The translations under genes were made by a program, and so were the position numbers. Source: Bifidobacterium sp. ESL0682 (GTDB lineage: Bacteria > Actinomycetota > Actinomycetes > Actinomycetales > Bifidobacteriaceae). From it: a DNA stretch of 64,000 nt. Position 1 is the first letter of the stretch; every line of letters begins with the position of its first letter. The stretch spans positions 1,612,001-1,676,000 of the forward strand of contig NZ_CP113942.1 in NCBI RefSeq assembly GCF_029392815.1, given 5' to 3'. The notes beneath the pieces are model-generated. The model had not been told where the DNA came from, ran no database searches, and saw only the letters and a list, made by a program, of their open reading frames with translations. Below are positions 27,304 to 35,974 of the stretch, in pieces.

Positions 27304-27456
27304 CTACTCCATCCTGCTAATCGCGTACAACAGGCAAATCAGCAGGACTGCCGCTGCTACAAGTGAGCCAACCTTGCGCACGATCGTGAGCAACACTGTT
27401 GCCACGAGCCAGCAGAGCCCGGAGTTCCCGGGCTTGTTATCGTTATAAGACGCCAT
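27304..27456 (-). CDS. Small membrane protein, 50 residues
   Basis: A short reverse-strand gene starting at 27456 with GGAGG 6 bases upstream. It encodes MASYNDNKPGNSGLCWLV and then a hydrophobic segment of about 30 residues interrupted by one basic patch (TIVRKVG), ending AISRME. This predicts one or two membrane helices with a short soluble N-terminus. The strong ribosome site and the terminator at 27239 support a real gene. No family is recognised. The size and shape would fit a membrane-stress peptide, a type I toxin-like peptide or a small transporter accessory, but none of these can be shown. Confidence 0.6.
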   Translation of the reverse strand: MASYNDNKPGNSGLCWLVATVLLTIVRKVGSLVAAAVLLICLLYAISRME

Positions 27457-27621
27457 TTCTGACCTCCACTATTCAATGTCGGCCGACCTTTTGGCCCAAG
27501 CCGGTCGCACGTACGTTTCCGGTTCTCCGGTTCAGGGATCACCTGCCGCATACGTGCGGCATAACCAACGTGACATATCAAGAAATGAATTGCAAATTAA
27601 CTGGCAAAAAATCAAGGAAAA

Positions 27622-27846
27622 TCAAGATTTCTTCATATACAAATCAAGAATCTTGAGAAAAGTTGTAGATTCATAAGGACCGTGATACGCTCAAAAAGTC
27701 GATTGAAGTCGGTTCACTTCAAGGCACTTGCCCGGGTCTTTAAAGCTTCGCCTTGTTGGGCTTCATCGATAGGGCGTCTTATCGTTATCGCCCTTACTAT
27801 TTGATGGATTCGTGTGGGCCGTTGGCTTTGACTGACGGCCCACACG
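27622..27846 (+). other. Structured intergenic element ending in a terminator; possible small RNA
   Basis: This gene-free stretch has two TCAAGA-type palindromes (27622-27635, one mismatch; 27644-27656, perfect). It then has several hairpins in a row: GAAGT-CGGTTC-ACTTC near 27705, AGGGCG/CGCCC(T) near 27771-27793, and a strong stem, CGTGTGGGCCGT (27811-27822) with ACGGCCCACACG (27835-27846), followed by AGTTTT. The chain of stems with a terminator at the end is what a small regulatory RNA would look like. No known RNA family was recognised and the promoter is not clear. Confidence 0.4.
27811..27846. terminator. 12-bp GC-rich terminator hairpin
   Basis: CGTGTGGGCCGT and its complement with a 12-base loop, followed on the plus strand by AGTTTTAAAT. 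No protein gene on the plus strand precedes it directly, so it may end a small RNA. It may instead help terminate minus-strand transcription past the PAP2 gene at 27922. Confidence 0.7.
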
Positions 27847-27921
27847 AGTTTTAAATCAGGAAAACGGCAACCACCAAAATTCTGATAGTCGCCGTTTTTC
27901 ATCAATTGCTTATCAACGAAA

Positions 27922-28764
27922 TCACGCAAGCTCGTATTCTTGCGGATAATGCTGCGCGAGCTGCTTTATCAACAGGTAACGCGCCAGCCAAAGGGCGAGG
28001 AACGGAAGAGCAAAACCGACGGTGACGTCGGAGAGGAAATGAGCGCCCTGCATCATGCGGCTGAACATAACAACCAGGGCATAGACCAGCGCGACACCAT
28101 AAACCATGCTTTCCTTGTCCTTCCAGTTCGGGTTCACCAAAGCGAGCAAGCAGAGCGACAAAACCGCACCGGCAAATTGCGAATGGCCGGAGGGGAAGGA
28201 TTTGATATTGTCTGCCACGGCAACGGCAGAACGGAAATGCTTACCGTTGGGGTGATACCAAGGAGTGAATAGGTCGAAATCACCCTGCATTGCGCGGAAA
28301 CGCACACGGCCCCAGATGACTTTGGCAACTTCCAACACGGCTATTGAGCAAAGGAATACCGCCACAATCGCGATGCCGGCCCAACGATAGCGTTGTTTCA
28401 GATTGTCGGGAATCCTGCTGACGAGCCAGGCAATCAGCACCGCGACGATAACGCCGTATACCACGCCAGGCGTATGGCAATATTTATGACACAGCACCAA
28501 GGCGATAAGCGTCGAACCGAGGTAGACCAGGCCTGAAACCACCAGCTTCGCCAGATTTTCCTTGACAAACTTATAGGTCCAGAACAGCAAAGCCGCGCCG
28601 ATCATCAGAACCGTCGCGCCGATGAGCGGTGCCAAACGCTCGAAGAAGGACGAGAATCCGTTGCCCGGCATATAAAGCACCTGGTCGATGCGCAGATCGG
28701 CAAAGGTGCCGATGATCAGCAGCACCAATGCGCCGATAGCCGTTGCAGGAAATATCTTTTTCAT
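27922..28764 (-). CDS. PAP2-family membrane phosphatase
   Basis: A 280-residue protein with about six membrane helices. The start at 28764 (MKKIFPAT) has AAGGAA 8 bases upstream; an earlier in-frame ATG at 28782 overlaps that site. The three PAP2 catalytic motifs are present: KVIWGRVRFR, SFPSGHS and SRMMQGAHFLSDV. These form the histidine-phosphate active site used on lipid phosphates such as phosphatidate or undecaprenyl pyrophosphate. A role in recycling the wall-lipid carrier is possible, but substrate cannot be told from sequence. The active site should face outward. Confidence 0.92.
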   Translation of the reverse strand: MKKIFPATAIGALVLLIIGTFADLRIDQVLYMPGNGFSSFFERLAPLIGATVLMIGAALLFWTYKFVKENLAKLVVSGLVYLGSTLIALVLCHKYCHTPGVVYGVIVAVLIAWLVSRIPDNLKQRYRWAGIAIVAVFLCSIAVLEVAKVIWGRVRFRAMQGDFDLFTPWYHPNGKHFRSAVAVADNIKSFPSGHSQFAGAVLSLCLLALVNPNWKDKESMVYGVALVYALVVMFSRMMQGAHFLSDVTVGFALPFLALWLARYLLIKQLAQHYPQEYELA

Positions 28765-28889
28765 ACGTTCATTCCTTGTCATTCATAAAATCCCCGGCAA
28801 GTGCGAAACCTACCGGGGAAATCATATAACAGCTTGTTCAGATTATTTGCGATAAAACCAATCCAAATATCAACAAGCCAGGTTCAGAC

Positions 28890-30907
28890 TTAGCGGCCTG
28901 ACGGCGTGCCATCGATGACGTCGTGGGCGATGTCGGCGACGACCGGAACGATCATCGGCTTGCGATGAAGCTGACGGGAGACCCAGCTGCCGATGGTGCG
29001 GCGCATGATCTGCTGGAGCTTGTAGGTGTCGTGAGTGCCATCCATCATCGCGTCCTCGAGCTGTTGGACGATCTGATGACGCACCTTCTCGAACTCGCTT
29101 TCGTCCTCGGGCATCGCGTTCAGGTAGACCTTCGGGCCGGAGATAACGTTCTTGGCGTCGGTATCGACCACGGCGAACGCGGAAACGAAACCTTCGGTGC
29201 GAGCACCTTGCGCTTCTCGAGCTCTTCGTCCGTGAGTTCGCCGACGGTATCGCCGTCGACGTAGACATAGCCGCACGGCACAGAGCCGACGACCGCAGCC
29301 TGACCATGATAGAGGTCAACCACGTCGCCGTCCTCAGCAAGCACAACGTTCTGCGGGTCAACGCCGGTCTTGACGGCCACAAGACCGTTGGCGACCAGGT
29401 GGCGGTTCTCACCGTGAATCGGCATGACGCACTTGGGCTTCAAAATGTTGTAGAAATAGGTGAGCTCACCCTCGTTGGAGTGGCCGGAAACGTGAATCTT
29501 CGCGTTGTCGCGATTGATGACGCGCGCACCCTTCTGCACGAGCTTGTTGATCAGGCCGTAGACCTCGTTCTCGTTGCCGGGAATCAGAGAGCTGGCCATC
29601 ACGACGGTGTCGAACTCGTTGATGGTGATGTCGCGGTGGGTGCCGTCGGCGATACGGCCAAGCGCGGCCATCGGCTCACCCTGCGAACCGGTGCACATGT
29701 AGACGAGCTTGTTGTCCTGGATGTCTTTGGCCTTCTTGAGGTCGACCACGGTTCCTTCAGGGATGTGCAAGTAGCCGAGATCGGCGGCGATGGACATGTT
29801 GCGCACCATCGAACGGCCCACGAAGACGACCTTGCGGCCGACCTTGTGTGCGGCGTCAACGACCTGTTGCACACGATGGACGTGGCTGGAGAAGGAGGCA
29901 ACGATAATCTTGCGGGTGGCCTCGCTGAAGGCACGCTCGAGCTCGGGGCCGATGGTGCTCTCCGGGCGGACAAAGCCCGGAACCTCGGCGTTGGTGGAAT
30001 CAACCATCACGAGGTCGACGCCCTTTTCACCGAGCTTGCCGAACTCCACCAGATCAGTGATGCGGTGGTCGATGGGCAGCTGGTCGAGCTTGAAGTCACC
30101 GGTGTCGATGACGGTGCCAGCAGGCGTGCTGATGCACACGGCCAACGCGTCAGGAATCGAATGGGTGACGGCGACGAATTCGAGGTTGAACGGGCCAACC
30201 TTGAGCTTGTCGCGGCCGGTGACCTCGACGCAGCGCGGGTTCTGGTGGTGCTCCTCGCACTTGGCCTTGACGAAGGCCAGCGTGAGCTTGGAGCCGATGA
30301 GCGGGATGTCCGGACGCAGGTTGAGCAGGTAAGGCACGCCGCCAATGTGGTCTTCATGGCCGTGGGTCAGCACGAGCGCTTCGATGTCGTCGAGACGGTC
30401 CTTGATATAGCTGAAATCAGGGAGGATGAGATCAACGCCGGGCTGCTCCTCATCGGGGAAGAGCACGCCGCAATCGACCAGCAGCAGGTGGCCGTTGTAT
30501 TCGATCACGTTCATGTTGCGGCCGATTTCGCCGAGGCCGCCGAGCGGCACGATGCGCATGGAGCCCTTGCGGTACTTCGGCGGAGCAATCAGCACGGCGT
30601 CCTGGTTAGGCGAAGTTCCCGGAGTGCGGGAGACGGCGCGCGGGTTACGACGGCCATTGGAACGGCTGCCTCCACGCGCATTACGCGAGGAATTGGAGCC
30701 ACCTGAACGACGTCCGCCGGAACGAGAGGAACCGCGGGATTCGCCACGCTTAGCGTCAGCGCTCGAACCGGAACGCTTCGTGCTGGTGCGCTTGGTACGC
30801 TTCGTAGTTTTCTCGGCAGGCGCCTCGCTTTTGCGGTCGCGCGCCTTGCTGGCGCTGCCACGACGATGCGTGGTCTGCGCTGTAGTGTTTTCTTCTGTAT
30901 CTGTCAT
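28890..30907 (-). CDS. rnj: Ribonuclease J, one frameshift in this sequence
   Basis: About 672 residues after restoring one missing base near 29210, which turns KVLAPKVSF into KVLA-T-EGFVSAFAVVD. RNase J is a beta-lactamase/beta-CASP exo- and endonuclease that matures and degrades RNA. Core motifs: GLGEIGRNMNVIEY, LTHGHEDHIGG (two zinc ions), VMVDSTNAE, and HVSGHSNEGEL near residue 455. An N-terminal extension of about 110 residues is rich in Arg, Ser, Gly and Lys (RRSGGSNSSRNARGGSRSNG). Such tails occur in actinobacterial RNase J and probably bind RNA. The gene follows dapB and dapA on the same strand, a common actinobacterial order. The ATG at 30907 has a weak ribosome site. Confidence 0.93.
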
Positions 30908-31063
30908 ATCTGTTACTGAACTTCTGTTTACTTATTGTCTGCGCCTGTGCACAGACGAGGAATAAAAACAGCGGAACAGAGCCCGCGGCCGCTTACGCGC
31001 CACCGACTCCCCGCTGTGATGAGTTATGCTTCTGCCGTGTCTGATTGTCAAACGCTCTAAAAC

Positions 31064-31977
31064 CTAAGCTTCCAAGATACCGGCATCAACCATGCCTTGA
31101 TGAGCACGCTTGAACTCCGGATCGCTCGGTCCGACATTCGGCAGGCGCATCATGGTCTCGTCAAGCCATCCGCGCTCATGCAGCGCGGCCTTGGCCATAA
31201 CTCCTTGGAATCCGGTGCCGTTGATGGCATCGACCAGCGGGGCCAAACGAACCGCAAGGCGCTGGGCCTCATGGATGTCGCCACGGTCGAAGGCATCGGC
31301 AAGCTGACGCATCGGGTTCGACGCCACGTGCGCAATCACCGAAATAATACCGACCGCTCCGATGGAAAGGAACGGCAGGAACAGCGCATCATCACCAGAA
31401 TACCAAGTCAGACCGGTTTCCATGCGCTTTCGCACTGATCCGGCGATATCTCCCGTAGCATCCTTGACGGCCTCAATATGATTAAGCTCCGCAAGCCTGC
31501 GATAAGTTTCAAGCTCGATATGAACGCCGGTACGCCCGGGGACGTCGTAAACGATAATCGGCTTGTCCGCCGACTCGTTCACCGCCTGATAATGACGGAA
31601 AATGCCTTCCTGCGACGGACGGGAATAATAAGGAGCAACCACCAGCACCGCATCGGCACCAGCTTCCTGAGTCTGCTCGACCATGCGCACCGTATGGGCG
31701 GTGTGTCGTTGGAGCCAGCGCCGGAAATCACCGGCACATCGACGGCATCCTTCACGACCTGAACGAGCTTGACTTTCTCGTCCATGTGGGTAACCGGCGA
31801 CTCACCGGTCGTGCCGTTGACCAACAGGCCATCGGCGCCTGAAGCGACCAAATGCTTGGCCAATGCCGCAGATGCTTCGAAATCAACGGAACCATCATGG
31901 TGCATCGGCGTCACCATAGCGGGGATAACCCGGCCGAATGGCGCTGGATCAAGTAGATGCATAGAAGACTCACTCAT
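31064..31977 (-). CDS. dapA: 4-hydroxy-tetrahydrodipicolinate synthase, one frameshift in this sequence
   Basis: Condenses aspartate semialdehyde with pyruvate, the first step of the diaminopimelate/lysine branch. Two frames join near 31706, where GAGSNDT should run into AHTVRMVEQTQEAGA. A two-base duplication or one missing base would explain it. The restored chain is 303-304 residues, the normal length. Motifs: GTTGES (phosphate/substrate loop), YYSRPSQEG, VYDVPGRTGVHI with the catalytic Tyr/Arg context, and the Schiff-base Lys in IEAVKDATGDI. It sits 150 bases after dapB and 156 before rnj on the same strand. The gene is essential in most bacteria, so sequence error is likely. Confidence 0.93.
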
Positions 31978-32127
31978 ACCTTAACGCTACTTCTCGGGCG
32001 AGACGCTTATCAGCAATCAATAAACAACAAGATTGCGATGCATATTATCCTTGCCCGAATACGCAAAACCGCCGAATACAGGCTGGACCCATATTCGACG
32101 GCATAACAAACGAATTAGCGACGAATC

Positions 32128-32880
32128 TCAGAGGTCAAGAAATGCGTCAAGGCCAACAGTCAAGCCAGGGTGAGACCCAGAGGCGATGTTGCGCACAGCC
32201 AGCAGAACGCCCGGCATGAACGAGGCACGGTCGAAGCTGTCGGCGCGGATGACCAGCTGCTCGCCGGTGTTGCCCAGAAGGACTTCCTCATGAGCGTTGA
32301 GGCCCTGCAGACGCACCGCGTGAACATGGACACCGTCGACGATCTGGCCACGGGAGGCTGCCTCGCCTTGAGTGCCGTCCGGCATCGGAGCGCAGCCGGC
32401 CTTCTTACGGGCCTCTGCAATCGCTTGAGCCGTGTGAATGGCGGTGCCGGAAGGCGCATCGACCTTGTCGGGGTGATGCAACTCGATGACCTCGGCAGAA
32501 GTGAAGTATTTGGCGGCCTCGGCGGCGAACTTGTCGGCCAAAACAGCGGAAATGGCAAAATTCGGCGCGATGAACACGACCTGATCCTTGCGTGGAGCCT
32601 CGGCAAGCGCAGCCTTGACCTGATCCAATTTCTCATCGGTCCAGCCGGTGGTGCCAACCACCACATCGACGCCTTGGGCCACAAGTTTCAGCACGTTGCC
32701 CAGCGATGCGCTCGGTACGGTGAACTCCACGGCCACGTCCGTATTGTCAGGCGTGACGGCCGCGACATCGTCGTTCTCACCAATCTGCAGTGCGATTTCC
32801 ATATCGTCCGCCGCCTTGACGGCCTCGACCACGCTGCCGCCCATGCGCCCTTGAGCACCGACTACCGAAACTCGAATCAT
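32128..32880 (-). CDS. dapB: 4-hydroxy-tetrahydrodipicolinate reductase
   Basis: A 250-residue NAD(P)H enzyme acting directly after DapA. The N-terminal Rossmann loop is VSVVGAQGRMGGSVVEAV. The central VVVGTTGW is the family's GTTG motif, and ELHHPDKVDAPSGTA carries the catalytic His-His and Lys. The C-terminus ends SHPGLTVGLDAFLDL, like other actinobacterial DapB. AAGGTGAGG precedes the ATG. It is first in the dapB-dapA-rnj run. Confidence 0.96.
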   Translation of the reverse strand: MIRVSVVGAQGRMGGSVVEAVKAADDMEIALQIGENDDVAAVTPDNTDVAVEFTVPSASLGNVLKLVAQGVDVVVGTTGWTDEKLDQVKAALAEAPRKDQVVFIAPNFAISAVLADKFAAEAAKYFTSAEVIELHHPDKVDAPSGTAIHTAQAIAEARKKAGCAPMPDGTQGEAASRGQIVDGVHVHAVRLQGLNAHEEVLLGNTGEQLVIRADSFDRASFMPGVLLAVRNIASGSHPGLTVGLDAFLDL

Positions 32881-33035
32881 GTTGACCTCACCTTCGTGAT
32901 GTTCTTGTTATCTACCTATACGCCACAATACGGCGGCAAGGGAACATCTGAACGAATCCTCACAGTTTTCGGCAAGCGATACAACGCTATGCAATCTCGA
33001 CCAATAGCTTTGCACTATGCGCGGAGCAGAACGAT

Positions 33036-34391
33036 TTATTCCGCGTGCTTTCGAGCCAGGAACCAGCCAAGAACCGCCAACGGCACCGCGGCGAACGTGG
33101 TGGCGATAGGCAGAAGCAGGCCAACGTGAGGGCTGGAGACATCGAGCACCATGCCGGCCAGGGACGAGCCGAAGGACGTGCCAACCGAACCGGCCGTAGT
33201 AACCCAGGAAAGGCCCTCGGTCAAGCTGCTGGGCGGAACGATGTCTTTGACGATAAGGTTGCCCGTCGCGAACAGCGGCGAAACACACAGGCCGGAAAGA
33301 ACCGAGCAGAGTCCAAGCAGAATGAGGTTGTCCATCGTCAGGCGGCAGAACACGTAGCCGCAGGTGAGCAGCGAAAGGAAGATCACCATGTGCTGCCAGT
33401 TGGAGCCTTTCGGCTTCTTGGAGCCGAAGATGAACGCACCGATGCAGGAGCCGACGGCGAACATGGCCAGCTGCAGGCCGAGCAACTGTTCGCGGCCGAT
33501 GGCCTTCATCATCGCAGTGACCGAGACATCGAACTCGTTGAAGCTCATGTTGAAGACAACGAAAACCACCAGAAGCGGGATAATTCCAGCGTAGAGCAAC
33601 ACGCTTTTGCGCTTCGGGGCATGGGTATGCAGCTGGCGGAGGCTTACGCCATCCTCGTCAAGCCGCGCACCCTGTGTACCGCCGAGATTGGCAGTGGCAG
33701 CCTTCACATCCTCGTCGCCAGGCGAAGCAGCGGCGACCGACACGGTTTCAATCACCGGCGGTTGCGTGTCTTTCAGCGAGAAGAACACTGCTCCCCCGAC
33801 CGCGCAGGCAATGGTCGGCACGAACAACTGGGAGACAGGGCTCACGGAAGTCGCCAGGAAAGCGGCAAGGATGGGGCCCAAGATGAAGACCATCTCATCG
33901 ATGCCGGCTTCGAGCGCATAGGCAGTATCGAGCAAGGCACCATCTTTGGGGTCGCGCAGCGCGTAGGCCCAGCGGGTACGCACCAAGGCACCGAATGAGA
34001 ACTGCGTGCAGCCCATCAGAATCGCCAAAACAAACAAGACGGGAATCGAGACACGAGCCCATGCGGCGAAAGCGAAAACAAGCATAGACACCACGGAAAG
34101 CGTCAACGCCACCCAGCCGACTTTGTGCTGGCCGAACCGGTCAAACAGCCGGGCGTAGAGCGGCGTGACGGCGGCAACAGCGAGGATATAAACCGCGCTC
34201 ATCGTGCCGGCGACCGTCCAATTGTTGTACATGTGGTTCAACGCCAACACGATGCCAAGGCTCATCATCGAAATCGGAAGCCTAGCCACTGCTCCGGAAA
34301 TACAGAACGCCTTGGCACCAGGGATGGCGAAAAGCCGCCCGTATGGCGAGCGATGACGCTGGGTTGGCACGCTACGACCTGCCTTATTCAC
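33036..34391 (-). CDS. MFS transporter of unknown substrate
   Basis: A 451-residue, 12-helix transporter starting with GTG at 34391 (GGGA about 10 bases upstream). A loop 2-3 motif, LYARLFDRFGQHKVG, marks the major facilitator fold. A hydrophilic central loop of about 50 residues (PGDEDVKAATANLGGTQG region) separates the halves, and SSLTEGLSWVTTAGSVG lies in the tenth helix area. It resembles bacterial sugar- or drug-efflux MFS proteins widely annotated in actinobacteria. No substrate is suggested by the neighbours (dapB downstream, esterase cluster upstream). Confidence 0.85.
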   Translation of the reverse strand: MNKAGRSVPTQRHRSPYGRLFAIPGAKAFCISGAVARLPISMMSLGIVLALNHMYNNWTVAGTMSAVYILAVAAVTPLYARLFDRFGQHKVGWVALTLSVVSMLVFAFAAWARVSIPVLFVLAILMGCTQFSFGALVRTRWAYALRDPKDGALLDTAYALEAGIDEMVFILGPILAAFLATSVSPVSQLFVPTIACAVGGAVFFSLKDTQPPVIETVSVAAASPGDEDVKAATANLGGTQGARLDEDGVSLRQLHTHAPKRKSVLLYAGIIPLLVVFVVFNMSFNEFDVSVTAMMKAIGREQLLGLQLAMFAVGSCIGAFIFGSKKPKGSNWQHMVIFLSLLTCGYVFCRLTMDNLILLGLCSVLSGLCVSPLFATGNLIVKDIVPPSSLTEGLSWVTTAGSVGTSFGSSLAGMVLDVSSPHVGLLLPIATTFAAVPLAVLGWFLARKHAE

Positions 34392-34711
34392 TACCCATCA
34401 ATCCCTTCTGACACCAATTATGCCCAATCAGGCAACCCCAACACACAGCACAATGGCCTGATATCGCGGGTTGCCGTATCCCCCATGCATCTTAATTCGA
34501 TGCTTTCAATATGTTTAACCAGTCTATCCAACCGTCACGGACGAAAAGCCTGCAGCGTAACCAAAGAGCGTAGCCTCTTATCGGCGCACATGCCACAACA
34601 TGCGACGCGCAAGACAGAGAAAGGGACTCGCCGAAAATGACGAGTCCCTCTTGTTAGAGATGACAGCATTGATCTGAACAGACGAATCAAGCCATCAAAC
34701 GCAACTCAGCC
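34392..34711. other. 320-base intergenic gap
   Basis: No supported gene. It holds the hairpin at 34623-34650, which ends the esterase-transporter operon, and the promoter region for the GTG-initiated MFS gene. Confidence 0.45.
34623..34650 (-). terminator. Terminator hairpin after the esterase-MFS operon
   Basis: AGGGACTCG (34623-34631) and CGAGTCCCT (34642-34650) pair around a 10-base loop, 60 bases past the MFS gene stop. On the minus strand a pyrimidine-rich CTTTCTCTG stretch follows. Confidence 0.65.
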
Positions 34712-35959
34712 TCAGGCTTGCTGCTTCTCGCTGGCGGCAATCTGCTGAGCAATCTTGCCACCGGGGCCGAGTTCCGGCATCGCGATGACAAACACCGCGG
34801 AAACCAGGAAGATGACGCTTTCGATGGCGAGGTTCAGAATCAGGTTCGCACCGCAGATCTTGGAGACGATAACCGGAATGAGGAACGCGCAAAGCAGACC
34901 CACAGCGGTGACCAGGCCACCGGCGCTGCCGGCGTACTTGCCACGAATCTCAGGAAGCGCATACGGCATGGCCTGCACGATCGGGCCGTTCATGGCGCCA
35001 AAGGTGCCGGAGATCATCATGATGATGAAGAGCACCGGGATGGCCGGCGCAGCCTTCATGCCCAGAACGACGGCCCAGAAGAAGACCATGAGCGCAGCAC
35101 CCACCACGATGGTGAACACGAGGTACCACTTCCATGTACGCAGCCTGGAGCTGATTTGCGGGCCGATGACGGAGCCGATGATCGAGCCCAAGGCGGCAGC
35201 GGAAGCGACAAGGCCGGCGGTAGTGACGTCGAAGTGGTTGATGGTGCGCAGCGTCTGCGGAATGAAGCCGGCGAACGCGGTGGAGGCGGCCATGGAGAAG
35301 CCATAGCACAGGCCGATCAGCCAGACATTGCGGGACTTGGCGGCCACACCGAAGTACTTGACCGGGGACTCGCCAGAAGCCGGCGGAAGCTGTACCCCGT
35401 TAGGCACATCCTTGATGAGCACGAGCCAGATGACGGTGAATACGGCCAGGATGATGGCGGCGGTCAGGTACGAGACGAACACGCTCATACGAGGGGCGAC
35501 CATCTGGGCGAGAATAACACCGACGCCTGCAGCGCCGAAGAAGAAGCCCATGCCGACCTGCGCCTTGTCGCCGAACCAGACGCTCAAGATCTTGATGAGG
35601 TTCGCGTTGAGTGCGGCGATGCCGGCACCCAGCAGGAACATCGAGATGGCCTGCATCGGGAAGTTCAGGAAGAAGGTACGCAGGAACGCACCGATGACGG
35701 CGATGATGAGGCACCAGAAGACCACGCGCTTCGGGCCGATCTTGTCACCCAACGTACCCATGGGGATGCTCAGGAACACCGCGGTGAGCATAGGCATCAT
35801 CAGCAGTGTCGAGAAGCCGGCAGGGTCGATCTTCAGCAGCGGCGTCAGCGAGACGGCCATGGCCGAAATCTGATACTGCATGTAATTCGACAGCACTCCG
35901 ATCAGGCATACGACCACCAGGATGACCCAGCGGTATGCGGGAGCTTGTTTCTTTTCCAT
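34712..35959 (-). CDS. MFS transporter co-transcribed with a carboxylesterase
   Basis: A 415-residue, 12-helix major facilitator. Visible marks are GTLGDKIGPKRVV (loop 2-3 motif A), GAGIAALNANLIKILSVWF in helix 4-5 and PEIRGKYAGSAGG in the second half. The helix 4-5 region recalls nitrate/anion and organic-acid porters. It lies 15 bases after the carboxylesterase gene on the same strand, so the pair forms one operon. The likely job is uptake of an ester substrate, or import/export of the acid released from it. The MerR-type regulator divergent from the esterase probably controls both genes. Confidence 0.88.
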   Translation of the reverse strand: MEKKQAPAYRWVILVVVCLIGVLSNYMQYQISAMAVSLTPLLKIDPAGFSTLLMMPMLTAVFLSIPMGTLGDKIGPKRVVFWCLIIAVIGAFLRTFFLNFPMQAISMFLLGAGIAALNANLIKILSVWFGDKAQVGMGFFFGAAGVGVILAQMVAPRMSVFVSYLTAAIILAVFTVIWLVLIKDVPNGVQLPPASGESPVKYFGVAAKSRNVWLIGLCYGFSMAASTAFAGFIPQTLRTINHFDVTTAGLVASAAALGSIIGSVIGPQISSRLRTWKWYLVFTIVVGAALMVFFWAVVLGMKAAPAIPVLFIIMMISGTFGAMNGPIVQAMPYALPEIRGKYAGSAGGLVTAVGLLCAFLIPVIVSKICGANLILNLAIESVIFLVSAVFVIAMPELGPGGKIAQQIAASEKQQA

Positions 35960-35974
35960 GATTGTTCTTTTCTC

